From JAUSNA01 sp964568885 (GTDB lineage Bacteria; Patescibacteriota; Microgenomatia; Levybacterales; GWA1-39-11), in contig CAZMSF010000030.1 of NCBI GenBank assembly GCA_964568885.1, positions 1 to 12,346 on the forward strand: 12,346 bases of DNA, in the 5' to 3' direction. Shown here piece by piece: positions 5,944 through 11,946 of the stretch. The notes beneath the pieces were generated by a model. It was not told the DNA's origin, made no database searches, and saw only the letters and a list, made by a program, of their open reading frames with translations. Both the position numbers and the translations under genes were made by a program. Within the stretch, counting starts at the first letter, position 1. Each line of letters opens with the position of its first letter.

Positions 5944-6489
5944 ATGAGGTCTGAAAACTCAGAGCGTGAAAATCCATTCGAGAAATTAAGTCCGGCAGAA
6001 CGACAACGCGAGCTACAACGGATACTGTCACAACTTCCTTATCAGCTATCTCAAGGGGAGGCACAGATAGTTGAGAATATCGCATTACTAAATGAATTGT
6101 CAAAGCTTCTGGAATTTGCAAAAGGGACCCCTGAATTTGTGACTCACCAGATTCGTGAGGCGGCATACGCAACGGAATTCGGAGTCGAAGCATTAAGAGA
6201 TAGAGCGGAGCGTGCAATATCCGAAGCGGCAATGTTTCCTGGCAGTTTATTGGTGGATGTAGGACTGGCCGGTCAATTCGATGAGGCAACGGTTCAAATT
6301 CCCGAGCAACGGGAATTGTTACGGCTTGGAAGAAGACGCGCGACGCAAAGGGCTTCGCAAGACCACATTTTGTTTAGTGGGTGGTCTGTCTCTTATGAGC
6401 AAAGATATGGACAAGTTCCGGCAGAGCCAGTGCTAATAACCCCAAGTCGGCAATTGGGCACATCGGCTGTTGAGACCCGATTTGAGTAG
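5944..6489 (+). CDS. Hypothetical protein, charged helical N-terminus
   Basis: I do not recognise this 181-residue protein. Residues 1-100 are rich in Glu, Arg, Ala and Leu with helix-like periodicity (LSPAERQRELQRILSQLP, then ENIALLNELSKLLEFAK and VEALRDRAERAISEAA), which suggests a helical bundle or short coiled coil. Residues 100-125 look like a strand-rich linker, 128-138 are strongly basic (LGRRRATQRAS), and the tail is rich in Pro, Ser and Thr and probably disordered. There is no signal peptide, membrane span, metal motif or nucleotide motif. Its own strong promoter, a plausible start and normal codon use support it as real. It lies between pyrC (31 bases upstream) and the convergent dihydroorotate dehydrogenase (6 bases away), which is weak evidence for any pyrimidine role. 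Confidence 0.65.
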   Translation: MRSENSERENPFEKLSPAERQRELQRILSQLPYQLSQGEAQIVENIALLNELSKLLEFAKGTPEFVTHQIREAAYATEFGVEALRDRAERAISEAAMFPGSLLVDVGLAGQFDEATVQIPEQRELLRLGRRRATQRASQDHILFSGWSVSYEQRYGQVPAEPVLITPSRQLGTSAVETRFE

Positions 6490-6495
6490 TGTTAA

Positions 6496-7608
6496 TTAGG
6501 TAGTTCTTCCATGCCATGCATTGATTATATCAAGGGCAGTATTCTCACTCTCTTTAATTTCTTGCGCCAAATATGGATTCCACATCGCCCCCGTTGCTGA
6601 CATAACGCTCTCTGCTCCTGAAGCAATATATTCAAAATAATCATTCGATTTCATAACCCCACCAACCCCTTCTATTGAGAATGAATATCCATTCTTATTT
6701 TTTATATCTTTCAGTTTCCTAACGGTTTCAAGCCCCGCCCATTTAATTGTTGTTCCGCAAACCCCGCTTCTGCTCCGGTTGTTACCGGGGAGAGCCTGGT
6801 TTCCATCTTTGTCGATAATTTCTGTCTGCAATGTATTGATTCCTGAAATACCGTCCGCGTATTTTTCGGCAATTGCTGCGAGTTTTAGGAGTTGCTCGTC
6901 ATCTTTATAATATCCGACCTTTATGATAAGAGGGGTATTTCCGATAACTTTTCTAATTGCATCACATACCCTCTCGGTAACGTCCAGATTGTAGCAGACA
7001 AGCCCTTCGTTCCCGATGTTCGGACAAGAAAGGTTTGTCTCCAAAATTTTAGCGCCGGTTTCCATAGATAGTTTTGCCGCAAGAGCATAATCTTCAATAA
7101 ATTCCTCTTGTGTCTGGTTTTCTCTGACTGTCCCCATAAAGCTTAAAACCAAAGTCTGTCCAGGTCCTGTGTACCCGAGTGCTTTTTTTACATCTTCTTG
7201 CCAGTCTTCGGGTTTTTTTGAAGGGACGCCGAAGGAGTTTGTTATTGAAAGGGGTTCGTGATAATTATTGTCAGCAACAAGCCTTTCCTGAGTCTTTTCC
7301 ATTGTCAGATCGCCATCGATATTTACCGATAACACATTTGGGAATGGATGGCACGGAAAGAAATCGGAGCGGACGGTTTTATACACCACGATATCAAACC
7401 CCTTTTCAAAAGCGGCTTTTGCAAAGTTGCTGTTAATGATTGGACCGGCAGGAATGCCGAATGGAAGAAATATTTTTTGTCCAAAAAAATCATATGTCGG
7501 GGTTCCCTGTTGGACGTATTTTTTCCCATCGGCAAAATCACCGAATGGGCCGCTCTCATAATTCTCTTCATAACTTTTTGTCGGATCGTAAAAAGGTGTG
7601 TGTAGCAT
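6496..7608 (-). CDS. pyrD: Dihydroorotate dehydrogenase, class 1-like
   Basis: Complete 370-residue FMN-dependent TIM-barrel enzyme oxidising dihydroorotate to orotate, the step after PyrC. FMN and substrate elements in order: FGIPAGPIINS (50-60), VVYKTVRS (74-81), SITNSFG (121-127), ETNLSCPNIG (190-199), PLIIKVGYY (226-234), GINTL (256-260), and the phosphate loops SIEGVGGVM (311-319) and SATGAMW (337-343). Cys195 in the NLSCPN loop is the catalytic base typical of soluble class 1 enzymes; membrane class 2 enzymes use Ser. At 370 residues it is about 60 longer than class 1A enzymes, mainly from an N-terminal extension of about 45 residues without a membrane helix. The electron acceptor is therefore uncertain; no pyrK-like subunit gene is in the window. 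The start is supported by a promoter ending six bases upstream. Confidence 0.87.
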   Translation of the reverse strand: MLHTPFYDPTKSYEENYESGPFGDFADGKKYVQQGTPTYDFFGQKIFLPFGIPAGPIINSNFAKAAFEKGFDIVVYKTVRSDFFPCHPFPNVLSVNIDGDLTMEKTQERLVADNNYHEPLSITNSFGVPSKKPEDWQEDVKKALGYTGPGQTLVLSFMGTVRENQTQEEFIEDYALAAKLSMETGAKILETNLSCPNIGNEGLVCYNLDVTERVCDAIRKVIGNTPLIIKVGYYKDDEQLLKLAAIAEKYADGISGINTLQTEIIDKDGNQALPGNNRSRSGVCGTTIKWAGLETVRKLKDIKNKNGYSFSIEGVGGVMKSNDYFEYIASGAESVMSATGAMWNPYLAQEIKESENTALDIINAWHGRTT

Positions 7609-7614
7609 GAGGGT

Positions 7615-7643
7615 AGAGTATCAAAAGGTTTTTCATTAGTCAA
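7615..7643 (-). promoter_or_regulatory. Promoter of pyrD, leaderless type
   Basis: Read leftward: TTGACT (7638-7643, five of six), a 17-base spacer ending in TGA, TACTCT (7615-7620), six bases, then the ATG at 7608-7606. Spacing is ideal and the -10 is extended. No ribosome-binding site separates the box from the start. Confidence 0.6.
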
Positions 7644-7698
7644 ATGCGAAGGCAGCGTGAGTAAATCATAGTAATTTGGTAGCAAACAGAAATTTCAA

Positions 7699-7728
7699 TT
7701 GACGAACCAACCGTTGGTGATATATAGT
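7699..7728 (+). promoter_or_regulatory. Promoter of the sodN operon
   Basis: TTGACG (7699-7704, five of six), an 18-base spacer and TATAGT (7723-7728, five of six) lie just ahead of the ATG at 7739, predicting a leader of only a few bases. A second weaker box, TAGTAT at 7727-7732, would place the start exactly at the ATG. The spacer holds a 13-bp palindrome. Confidence 0.55.
7706..7718. promoter_or_regulatory. 13-bp palindrome inside the sodN promoter spacer, candidate operator
   Basis: ACCAAC, one central base and GTTGGT form a perfect 6-bp inverted repeat lying wholly between the -35 and -10 boxes. A repressor bound here would block RNA polymerase. It does not look like the Streptomyces Nur box. 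The binding protein is unknown and not encoded nearby. Confidence 0.45.
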
Positions 7729-7738
7729 AGTATGGTCC

Positions 7739-8179
7739 ATGAGATTTTTGAAACGACTACTCGGAATCTTACCTCTTCGATTTGCATCTGCCCACTGTGA
7801 TGTTCCCTGTGGGATATACGATCCAAAGCCGGCACAGATTGCAGCAGAAACCGTTCTTAAAATGGTACAAAAAATCAATGAGTTGGAAAAAACGGGTGAT
7901 GACAAAGCGGCAAAACTCAATTACAAAAACAGTCTTATGCGGATGATTTGGACAAAAGAAGAGCACGCACGCAAATGCAAAGAAGAACTCCTTATCCTTT
8001 GGACCGATTATTTCAAGCAGGAACATCTTGAAAAATTTCCGAACCTTCACGACATGTTTTGGAAGGCTGCTAAGTTATGTTCCCAAAACAAACAACATGT
8101 TGATGAGAAATTGGCACAGGAATTGGTGGAGGCAGTCAACAGTATCGCACAAATTTTTGAACAATCAAAAACTTCATAG
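7739..8179 (+). CDS. sodN: Nickel superoxide dismutase precursor
   Basis: Complete 146-residue precursor. The diagnostic nickel hook HCDVPCGIYDP sits at residues 19-29. After removal of the 18-residue leader, His1, Cys2 and Cys6 of the mature chain plus the N-terminal amine bind nickel and dismutate superoxide to oxygen and peroxide. The remaining 117 or so residues form the four-helix bundle (AETVLKMVQKINELE; LLILWTDYFKQEHL), and the mature length of 128 is a little above the roughly 117 of the Streptomyces enzyme. The leader is basic and mildly hydrophobic and ends ASA before the His, so it could act as a propeptide or, less certainly, an export signal. Two additional cysteines (80, 114) are not part of the hook. 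The stop overlaps the GTG of the protease gene by one base, so the precursor and its processing enzyme are made together. Confidence 0.95.
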   Translation: MRFLKRLLGILPLRFASAHCDVPCGIYDPKPAQIAAETVLKMVQKINELEKTGDDKAAKLNYKNSLMRMIWTKEEHARKCKEELLILWTDYFKQEHLEKFPNLHDMFWKAAKLCSQNKQHVDEKLAQELVEAVNSIAQIFEQSKTS

Positions 8180-8481
8180 TGTCTCTCCTTGATAAATTTC
8201 CATTGCAGCGTTTCAAAATTAAGAACAACAGTATGTTTCCGACTATCAACGAGCGGGAAGAGGTACTTACGGTACGCTACCTATTTCAGCGTCCTAAAGT
8301 CGGGGACATTATTGTGTTTCGACAAGTTGTGCCCCCTTTCGTTCTTTGTAAAAGAATTAAAAAAATTGTAAAAAACAAAATGTGGGTTGAGGGAGATAAT
8401 AAAAAGGAGAGTATAGACAGTAGAATGTTTGGTTTTATCGACAGAAAAAACATAATAGGCAAAGTAATTCTGAAAATCTAA
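8179..8481 (+). CDS. sodX: Nickel-type superoxide dismutase maturation protease (S26 family)
   Basis: Complete 100-residue member of the signal peptidase I/LexA-like S26 family. NNSMFPTI carries the catalytic Ser18, PKVGDIIVF (39-47) is the conserved strand, VLCKRIKKI carries the general-base Lys58, and WVEGDNKKESIDSRMFG (69-85) is the box III region. It lacks an N-terminal membrane anchor, so it is likely cytosolic or peripheral, and it is at the short end for the family. Its expected job is cutting SodN just before the His of the hook. The GTG start overlaps the sodN stop (TAGTG) without a ribosome-binding site, implying re-initiation. Its stop in turn overlaps the next start (TAATG). Position directly after sodN makes the assignment strong. 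Confidence 0.92.
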   Translation: MSLLDKFPLQRFKIKNNSMFPTINEREEVLTVRYLFQRPKVGDIIVFRQVVPPFVLCKRIKKIVKNKMWVEGDNKKESIDSRMFGFIDRKNIIGKVILKI

Positions 8482-8987
8482 TGTTTGTCAGTCTTTTTTT
8501 CATCGTTTTTTTGCTTGTGCTACTTACGTTCGTCTGGCCGCCCGATAGTCCATGGAGTCCGTGGTGGAGGACGAGCAGGAAGGTTGCCAAGGCCGCATGC
8601 CAACTTTCAAAAATATCACCGAAAGATATTGTATATGAATTGGGAAGCGGAGATGGTGAATTTATTCTCGTTGCGGTCAATGAATTTAATGCAAAAAAGG
8701 CAATTGGAATAGAGATTGATTACTCTCGCTATTTTATCTCACAAATTAAAAAAGGATTTCGAAATGCTAATCGGGCCGAATTTGTGAGAAGAGATTTTAA
8801 GAAGGTAAAGCTCTCGGATGCGACTGTCGTCTATTTTTATTTAGTCCCATCAGTTATCAAAAGAATATTGCCGAAACTTAAAAAAGAATTAAAACCGGGG
8901 ACAAGAATTGTGAGCTACCGGTACGAAGTTCCATTACCTGTTAAAAGAATAGATAAAAAAAACGGGCTGTTTTTGTATATTATCTAA
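8481..8987 (+). CDS. Membrane-anchored SAM methyltransferase (FAM173/ATPSCKMT-like)
   Basis: Complete 168-residue protein. One hydrophobic helix (residues 2-19) is followed by the Pro/Trp-rich PPDSPWSPWWRTSR linker, then a small class I methyltransferase domain: IVYELGSGDGEFIL (50-63, motif I), AIGIEID (74-80), RRDF (103-106) and TVVYFYLVPSV (115-125). The layout of anchor, Trp/Pro linker, (Y/E)LGSGDG and late KLKKELKPGTRIVS resembles FAM173-type protein lysine methyltransferases, whose animal members modify respiratory-chain proteins at the inner membrane. The target here is unknown. Its ATG overlaps the sodX stop by one base, so it is the third gene of the nickel superoxide dismutase operon, an unexpected partner. 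The last eight bases overlap the convergent femX gene. Confidence 0.8.
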   Translation: MFVSLFFIVFLLVLLTFVWPPDSPWSPWWRTSRKVAKAACQLSKISPKDIVYELGSGDGEFILVAVNEFNAKKAIGIEIDYSRYFISQIKKGFRNANRAEFVRRDFKKVKLSDATVVYFYLVPSVIKRILPKLKKELKPGTRIVSYRYEVPLPVKRIDKKNGLFLYII

Positions 8988-10005
8988 AGCGCTTTTTTAG
9001 TCGCAAAAATATCCACCGAGCTTTGTCCGCTACTTTATAAAAACGATAAAGCGCAGGCTTTATCACCAGATCAAAACTTCCAACAAATTCTGTGTGCGTT
9101 GCCCCATATCCTTCTTTGAATTTGTGAAATCCGTACCATGGGTCTTTTGTATCGGGGTCCGGCCCTAAAGCTCCCCACATGTCAAAATACGTAAGTCCCA
9201 TTTTTTTTCCAAATCGTATCGCTTCCCACATGATAAGATTTGACGCCATGACATTCCGGTATTTGGATGAGGATGCGCCATACGGGTAATACAAAAAGTT
9301 TTTAAAAACAAAAAGAATCCATGAGGCGAGTGTTTCTTCTTTTTGTCCTTCCGGTTTGTAGGTAGCCGTAAATAAGTGCGCCGACAATCCGCCGGTTTTA
9401 TTTCCAAGCGTCTCCCACATCTTTGTGTGATATGAAGGGGTATGTGCAAAGAATTGTTGTCTGTTGGTCGTCTCCTCCGTAAGACGTAAATATTTTCTAA
9501 ATGCTTCATCGGAGGTTTCTTCTTTTACAGTAACGTTATGTTTTTGGGCAACTTTTATATTGTAGCGGGTTTTTGAGTGAAAGCTTTTTAATAATTCCTC
9601 TTCACTTTTTGAGATATCCAGGACAAAAGTATATTTTGTGAATAACGGATGGAAAGAGGGATAAAGATTTGCACCTACTATTGAATCAGAGCCAGCGACA
9701 ACATTCGGTTCCAATTGAATAAAAATGCAATTTTCTTCTCGCCCTATCTTGTTAAGCTCGGTAATAACTTCCTTACTCGGAGCATTTCCTTTTGGAAGGT
9801 AGCCGATGGTAAATTTTGTTTTTGGGACGTTGTGTATGGTAAGGGTAAAGCCGTCAACCAATTTCCCATTTTGTAAAAAGCCACGGCGTACGACTTTTAC
9901 TCCTGTTTTTTCCCGAAATTCGCCCCATTCAAAAGACTGTAGAGGGTGTGTAACGACAGCATTGTAGTCCTTCCTATTCTCAATTGTTATCTCAATAACA
10001 TCCAT
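8980..10005 (-). CDS. FemX/FemAB-family aminoacyl-tRNA-dependent peptidyltransferase
   Basis: Complete 341-residue protein, close to the 335-residue single-chain FemX enzymes. Two GNAT-like lobes are visible. The first includes LPKGNAPSKEVI and IQLEPNV and leads into SFHSKTRYNIKVAQKHNVTV, the usual hinge. The second has LASWILFVFKNFLYYPYGASS (the strand and glycine turn that bind the nucleotide), RNVMASNLIMWEAIRFGKKMGL and FDMWGALGPD, ending with HKFKEGYGA. The family transfers an amino acid from aminoacyl-tRNA to the peptidoglycan stem peptide, building interpeptide bridges. The coiled-coil arm of staphylococcal FemA is absent. The start is one base after the helicase stop, so both form one operon. 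Which amino acid is used cannot be read from sequence. Confidence 0.86.
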   Translation of the reverse strand: MDVIEITIENRKDYNAVVTHPLQSFEWGEFREKTGVKVVRRGFLQNGKLVDGFTLTIHNVPKTKFTIGYLPKGNAPSKEVITELNKIGREENCIFIQLEPNVVAGSDSIVGANLYPSFHPLFTKYTFVLDISKSEEELLKSFHSKTRYNIKVAQKHNVTVKEETSDEAFRKYLRLTEETTNRQQFFAHTPSYHTKMWETLGNKTGGLSAHLFTATYKPEGQKEETLASWILFVFKNFLYYPYGASSSKYRNVMASNLIMWEAIRFGKKMGLTYFDMWGALGPDPDTKDPWYGFHKFKEGYGATHTEFVGSFDLVIKPALYRFYKVADKARWIFLRLKKRFR

Positions 10006-10006
10006 A

Positions 10007-11863
10007 TCACCAGTATTCGTTATTTATAATACTTGTGTCAACATTATTGTGTTCTAATACTTCCTGTGGTAGTTCAAATATGAATCGGGATGGTGTAGCG
10101 GTATTCCTTTGACCAAAAATAACCCGCTGCTTTGCATACGTCAGGTAAAGGTGCTCTTTGGCACGAGTCACTCCGACATAACAAAGCCGTCGTTCCTCCT
10201 CTATATCTCCGTAGTCGAATAACGCTTGTGCATGAGGGAAAACTCCCTCTTCCATCCCTACAATAAATACCATTTTAAATTCGAGTCCTTTTGCCGCATG
10301 CATCGTCATAAGTGTTACCGCATCTTCAGTCTCGGCAATCTTTTGCCCGTCGGGCATATATTCTTGTTCGACAAGGGCAACATTCTCAAGAAATGGAATA
10401 AGGTTTGGGAATTCAAGCGCTACAGAACGGAGTTCCTTTATATTCTCAAGCCGGGCTCTGTCTTCTATGTCTTCCGGGTCGTACCTGTCTAGATATGAAG
10501 AACGCTTGAGCACTTCATCAATAATTTCAAGTGTCTCTTTTTTTTCAATGTAATTTCCCTCGTTAAATTCTTGACGGTAAAATTCAAAATCTTCAAAGCG
10601 TTTCTTTCCCAATTTCTGCAGTCTTTTAAGAGCCGCCGCATCCATTGGATTTGAAAGGTATGATAAAAATGAAAGTACGTCTTTCACCTCTTTTCTATCA
10701 TAAAATCTCACTCCTCCTACCAATTTATACGGGATGCCATAATGAAGAAACACTTCCTCAATGGTTCGTGACTGAGCATTCATTCTATAGAGAATTGCAA
10801 CATCGGAAAGAAGAAAATCCGAGTCAAAACTTTTTCTATTATTAATTGCCTTGACGATATATTCCGCCTCTTTGTGTTCGTTGTCTGCCTCATATATACT
10901 TATCTCTTCCCCGGCCTTGTTGTCCGTCCACAGTTTTAATACCGGGTGAGACGAGTTATTGGAAATTATGGTAAAAGCAGCGTCTAAAATGGTTTGGGTC
11001 GAGCGGTAGTTTTGTGATAGCTTAAATACTTTAGCCTCCGGAAAATCCGTCCTGAATTTTTCCAAATTTTTATAATCGGCTCCTCTAAATGAATAGATGC
11101 TTTGGGCAAAATCACCCACGATACAGATATTGTTGTATTTTCCGCAAAGATATTTTGTCAGCCGATACTGACTCATGTTTGTATCCTGGTATTCATCAAC
11201 CAGAATATATTTAAATTTTTCCTGGTAAAATTCCAATGTTGAAGTAGACTGTTTGAATAATTCTATGGTTTTGTTGAGTAAGTCATCAAAATCAACCGCA
11301 TTTCTCTCGGCAAGTAGTTGTTGGTAGAGAGGATAAATTTTTGCTACCCTTTCTTGGATGTACCCTCGAGCATATTTTTGATACTGTATTGGTTCTATCA
11401 TCTGATTTTTTGCAGCGGATATTGCTTCAAGAGCAGCCTTCGGACGGATATCTTTTACCGATAACTCAAGTTTTTCAAGACAGTCTTTAATGGTATCGAG
11501 TTGGTCCGACGTATCATAAATGACGAAATTATGAGGAATGCCTATGGTAACACCGCTTCTTCTGAGAATTTTAGCGCAAAGAGAGTGGAATGTCGCAACG
11601 GTTGGTTCTTCGGAAATTTTTTTTGGAAAAAGGTGAAGAATATTTCTGATGCGCTCCTTCATTTCTCCCGCAGCCTTGTTGGAGAACGTAACCATCAAAA
11701 TGTTTTGCGCGGCTACATTTTTTTCCACAATAAGATAAAGCACTTTGTGGACAAGAACCCTGGTTTTTCCGCTTCCGGCGCCCGCCAAAATAATGGCCGG
11801 ACCTTCGGTGTTTATTACTGCCTCTTTTTGTTCGGAATTTAGTTTATTGAGAATGTCTTCCAT
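10007..11863 (-). CDS. UvrD/PcrA-like superfamily 1 DNA helicase, short form
   Basis: Complete 618-residue 3'-5' DNA helicase. Motifs in order: LNSEQKEAV (Q motif), GAGSGKT (28-34, Walker A), TFSNKAA (59-65, Ia), VDEYQDT (222-228, Walker B), GDFAQSIYSFRGA (250-262, III), QNYRST (284-289, IV), then TMHAAKGLEF (V) and VTRAKEHLYL (VI) near the C-terminus. Motif III has Phe-Ala where most UvrD/PcrA proteins have acidic residues. The chain stops about 45 residues after motif VI, so the C-terminal Tudor-like domain that contacts RNA polymerase in PcrA/UvrD is missing; typical PcrA is about 720 residues. Likely roles are repair and displacing proteins from DNA. It is first in an operon with the femX-like gene. 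Distinguishing UvrD from PcrA or Rep is not possible here. Confidence 0.9.
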   Translation of the reverse strand: MEDILNKLNSEQKEAVINTEGPAIILAGAGSGKTRVLVHKVLYLIVEKNVAAQNILMVTFSNKAAGEMKERIRNILHLFPKKISEEPTVATFHSLCAKILRRSGVTIGIPHNFVIYDTSDQLDTIKDCLEKLELSVKDIRPKAALEAISAAKNQMIEPIQYQKYARGYIQERVAKIYPLYQQLLAERNAVDFDDLLNKTIELFKQSTSTLEFYQEKFKYILVDEYQDTNMSQYRLTKYLCGKYNNICIVGDFAQSIYSFRGADYKNLEKFRTDFPEAKVFKLSQNYRSTQTILDAAFTIISNNSSHPVLKLWTDNKAGEEISIYEADNEHKEAEYIVKAINNRKSFDSDFLLSDVAILYRMNAQSRTIEEVFLHYGIPYKLVGGVRFYDRKEVKDVLSFLSYLSNPMDAAALKRLQKLGKKRFEDFEFYRQEFNEGNYIEKKETLEIIDEVLKRSSYLDRYDPEDIEDRARLENIKELRSVALEFPNLIPFLENVALVEQEYMPDGQKIAETEDAVTLMTMHAAKGLEFKMVFIVGMEEGVFPHAQALFDYGDIEEERRLCYVGVTRAKEHLYLTYAKQRVIFGQRNTATPSRFIFELPQEVLEHNNVDTSIINNEYW

Positions 11864-11868
11864 TTGCT

Positions 11869-11896
11869 GATATAATTTAACTACGTTGAAATGTAA
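11869..11896 (-). promoter_or_regulatory. Possible promoter of the helicase-femX operon
   Basis: On the minus strand TTACAT (11891-11896) and TATATC (11869-11874) are 16 bases apart, and the ATG follows five bases later. Both are four-of-six matches, so the call is weak, but spacing and position fit the leaderless pattern of neighbouring genes. Confidence 0.32.
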
Positions 11897-11913
11897 GTTT
11901 TCGTGTGTATAAT
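11886..11913 (+). promoter_or_regulatory. Promoter of tpiA
   Basis: TTGAAA (11886-11891, five of six) and a perfect TATAAT (11908-11913) are 16 bases apart. The ATG at 11947 is 33 bases past the -10, leaving a leader of about 27 bases, the longest in the window. No Shine-Dalgarno sequence is visible in it. The -35 touches that of the divergent helicase promoter. Confidence 0.55.
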
Positions 11914-11946
11914 TATACGCTACTGAAAACCTGAAACCTATTCCTC

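Noticed and set aside
5402..6289. Long open frame on the minus strand across pyrC and the next gene
   Set aside because: It is antisense to a clear dihydroorotase and to another gene, has no recognisable domain and an odd composition; it is a shadow of the coding strand.
7706..7718. Nur (nickel Fur-family) box at sodN
   Set aside because: Arm sequence and spacing differ from the Streptomyces Nur site; only a generic operator call is supported.
8189..8371. Small frame inside sodX
   Set aside because: It is an out-of-frame overlap with a well-supported protease gene and shows no independent start signal.
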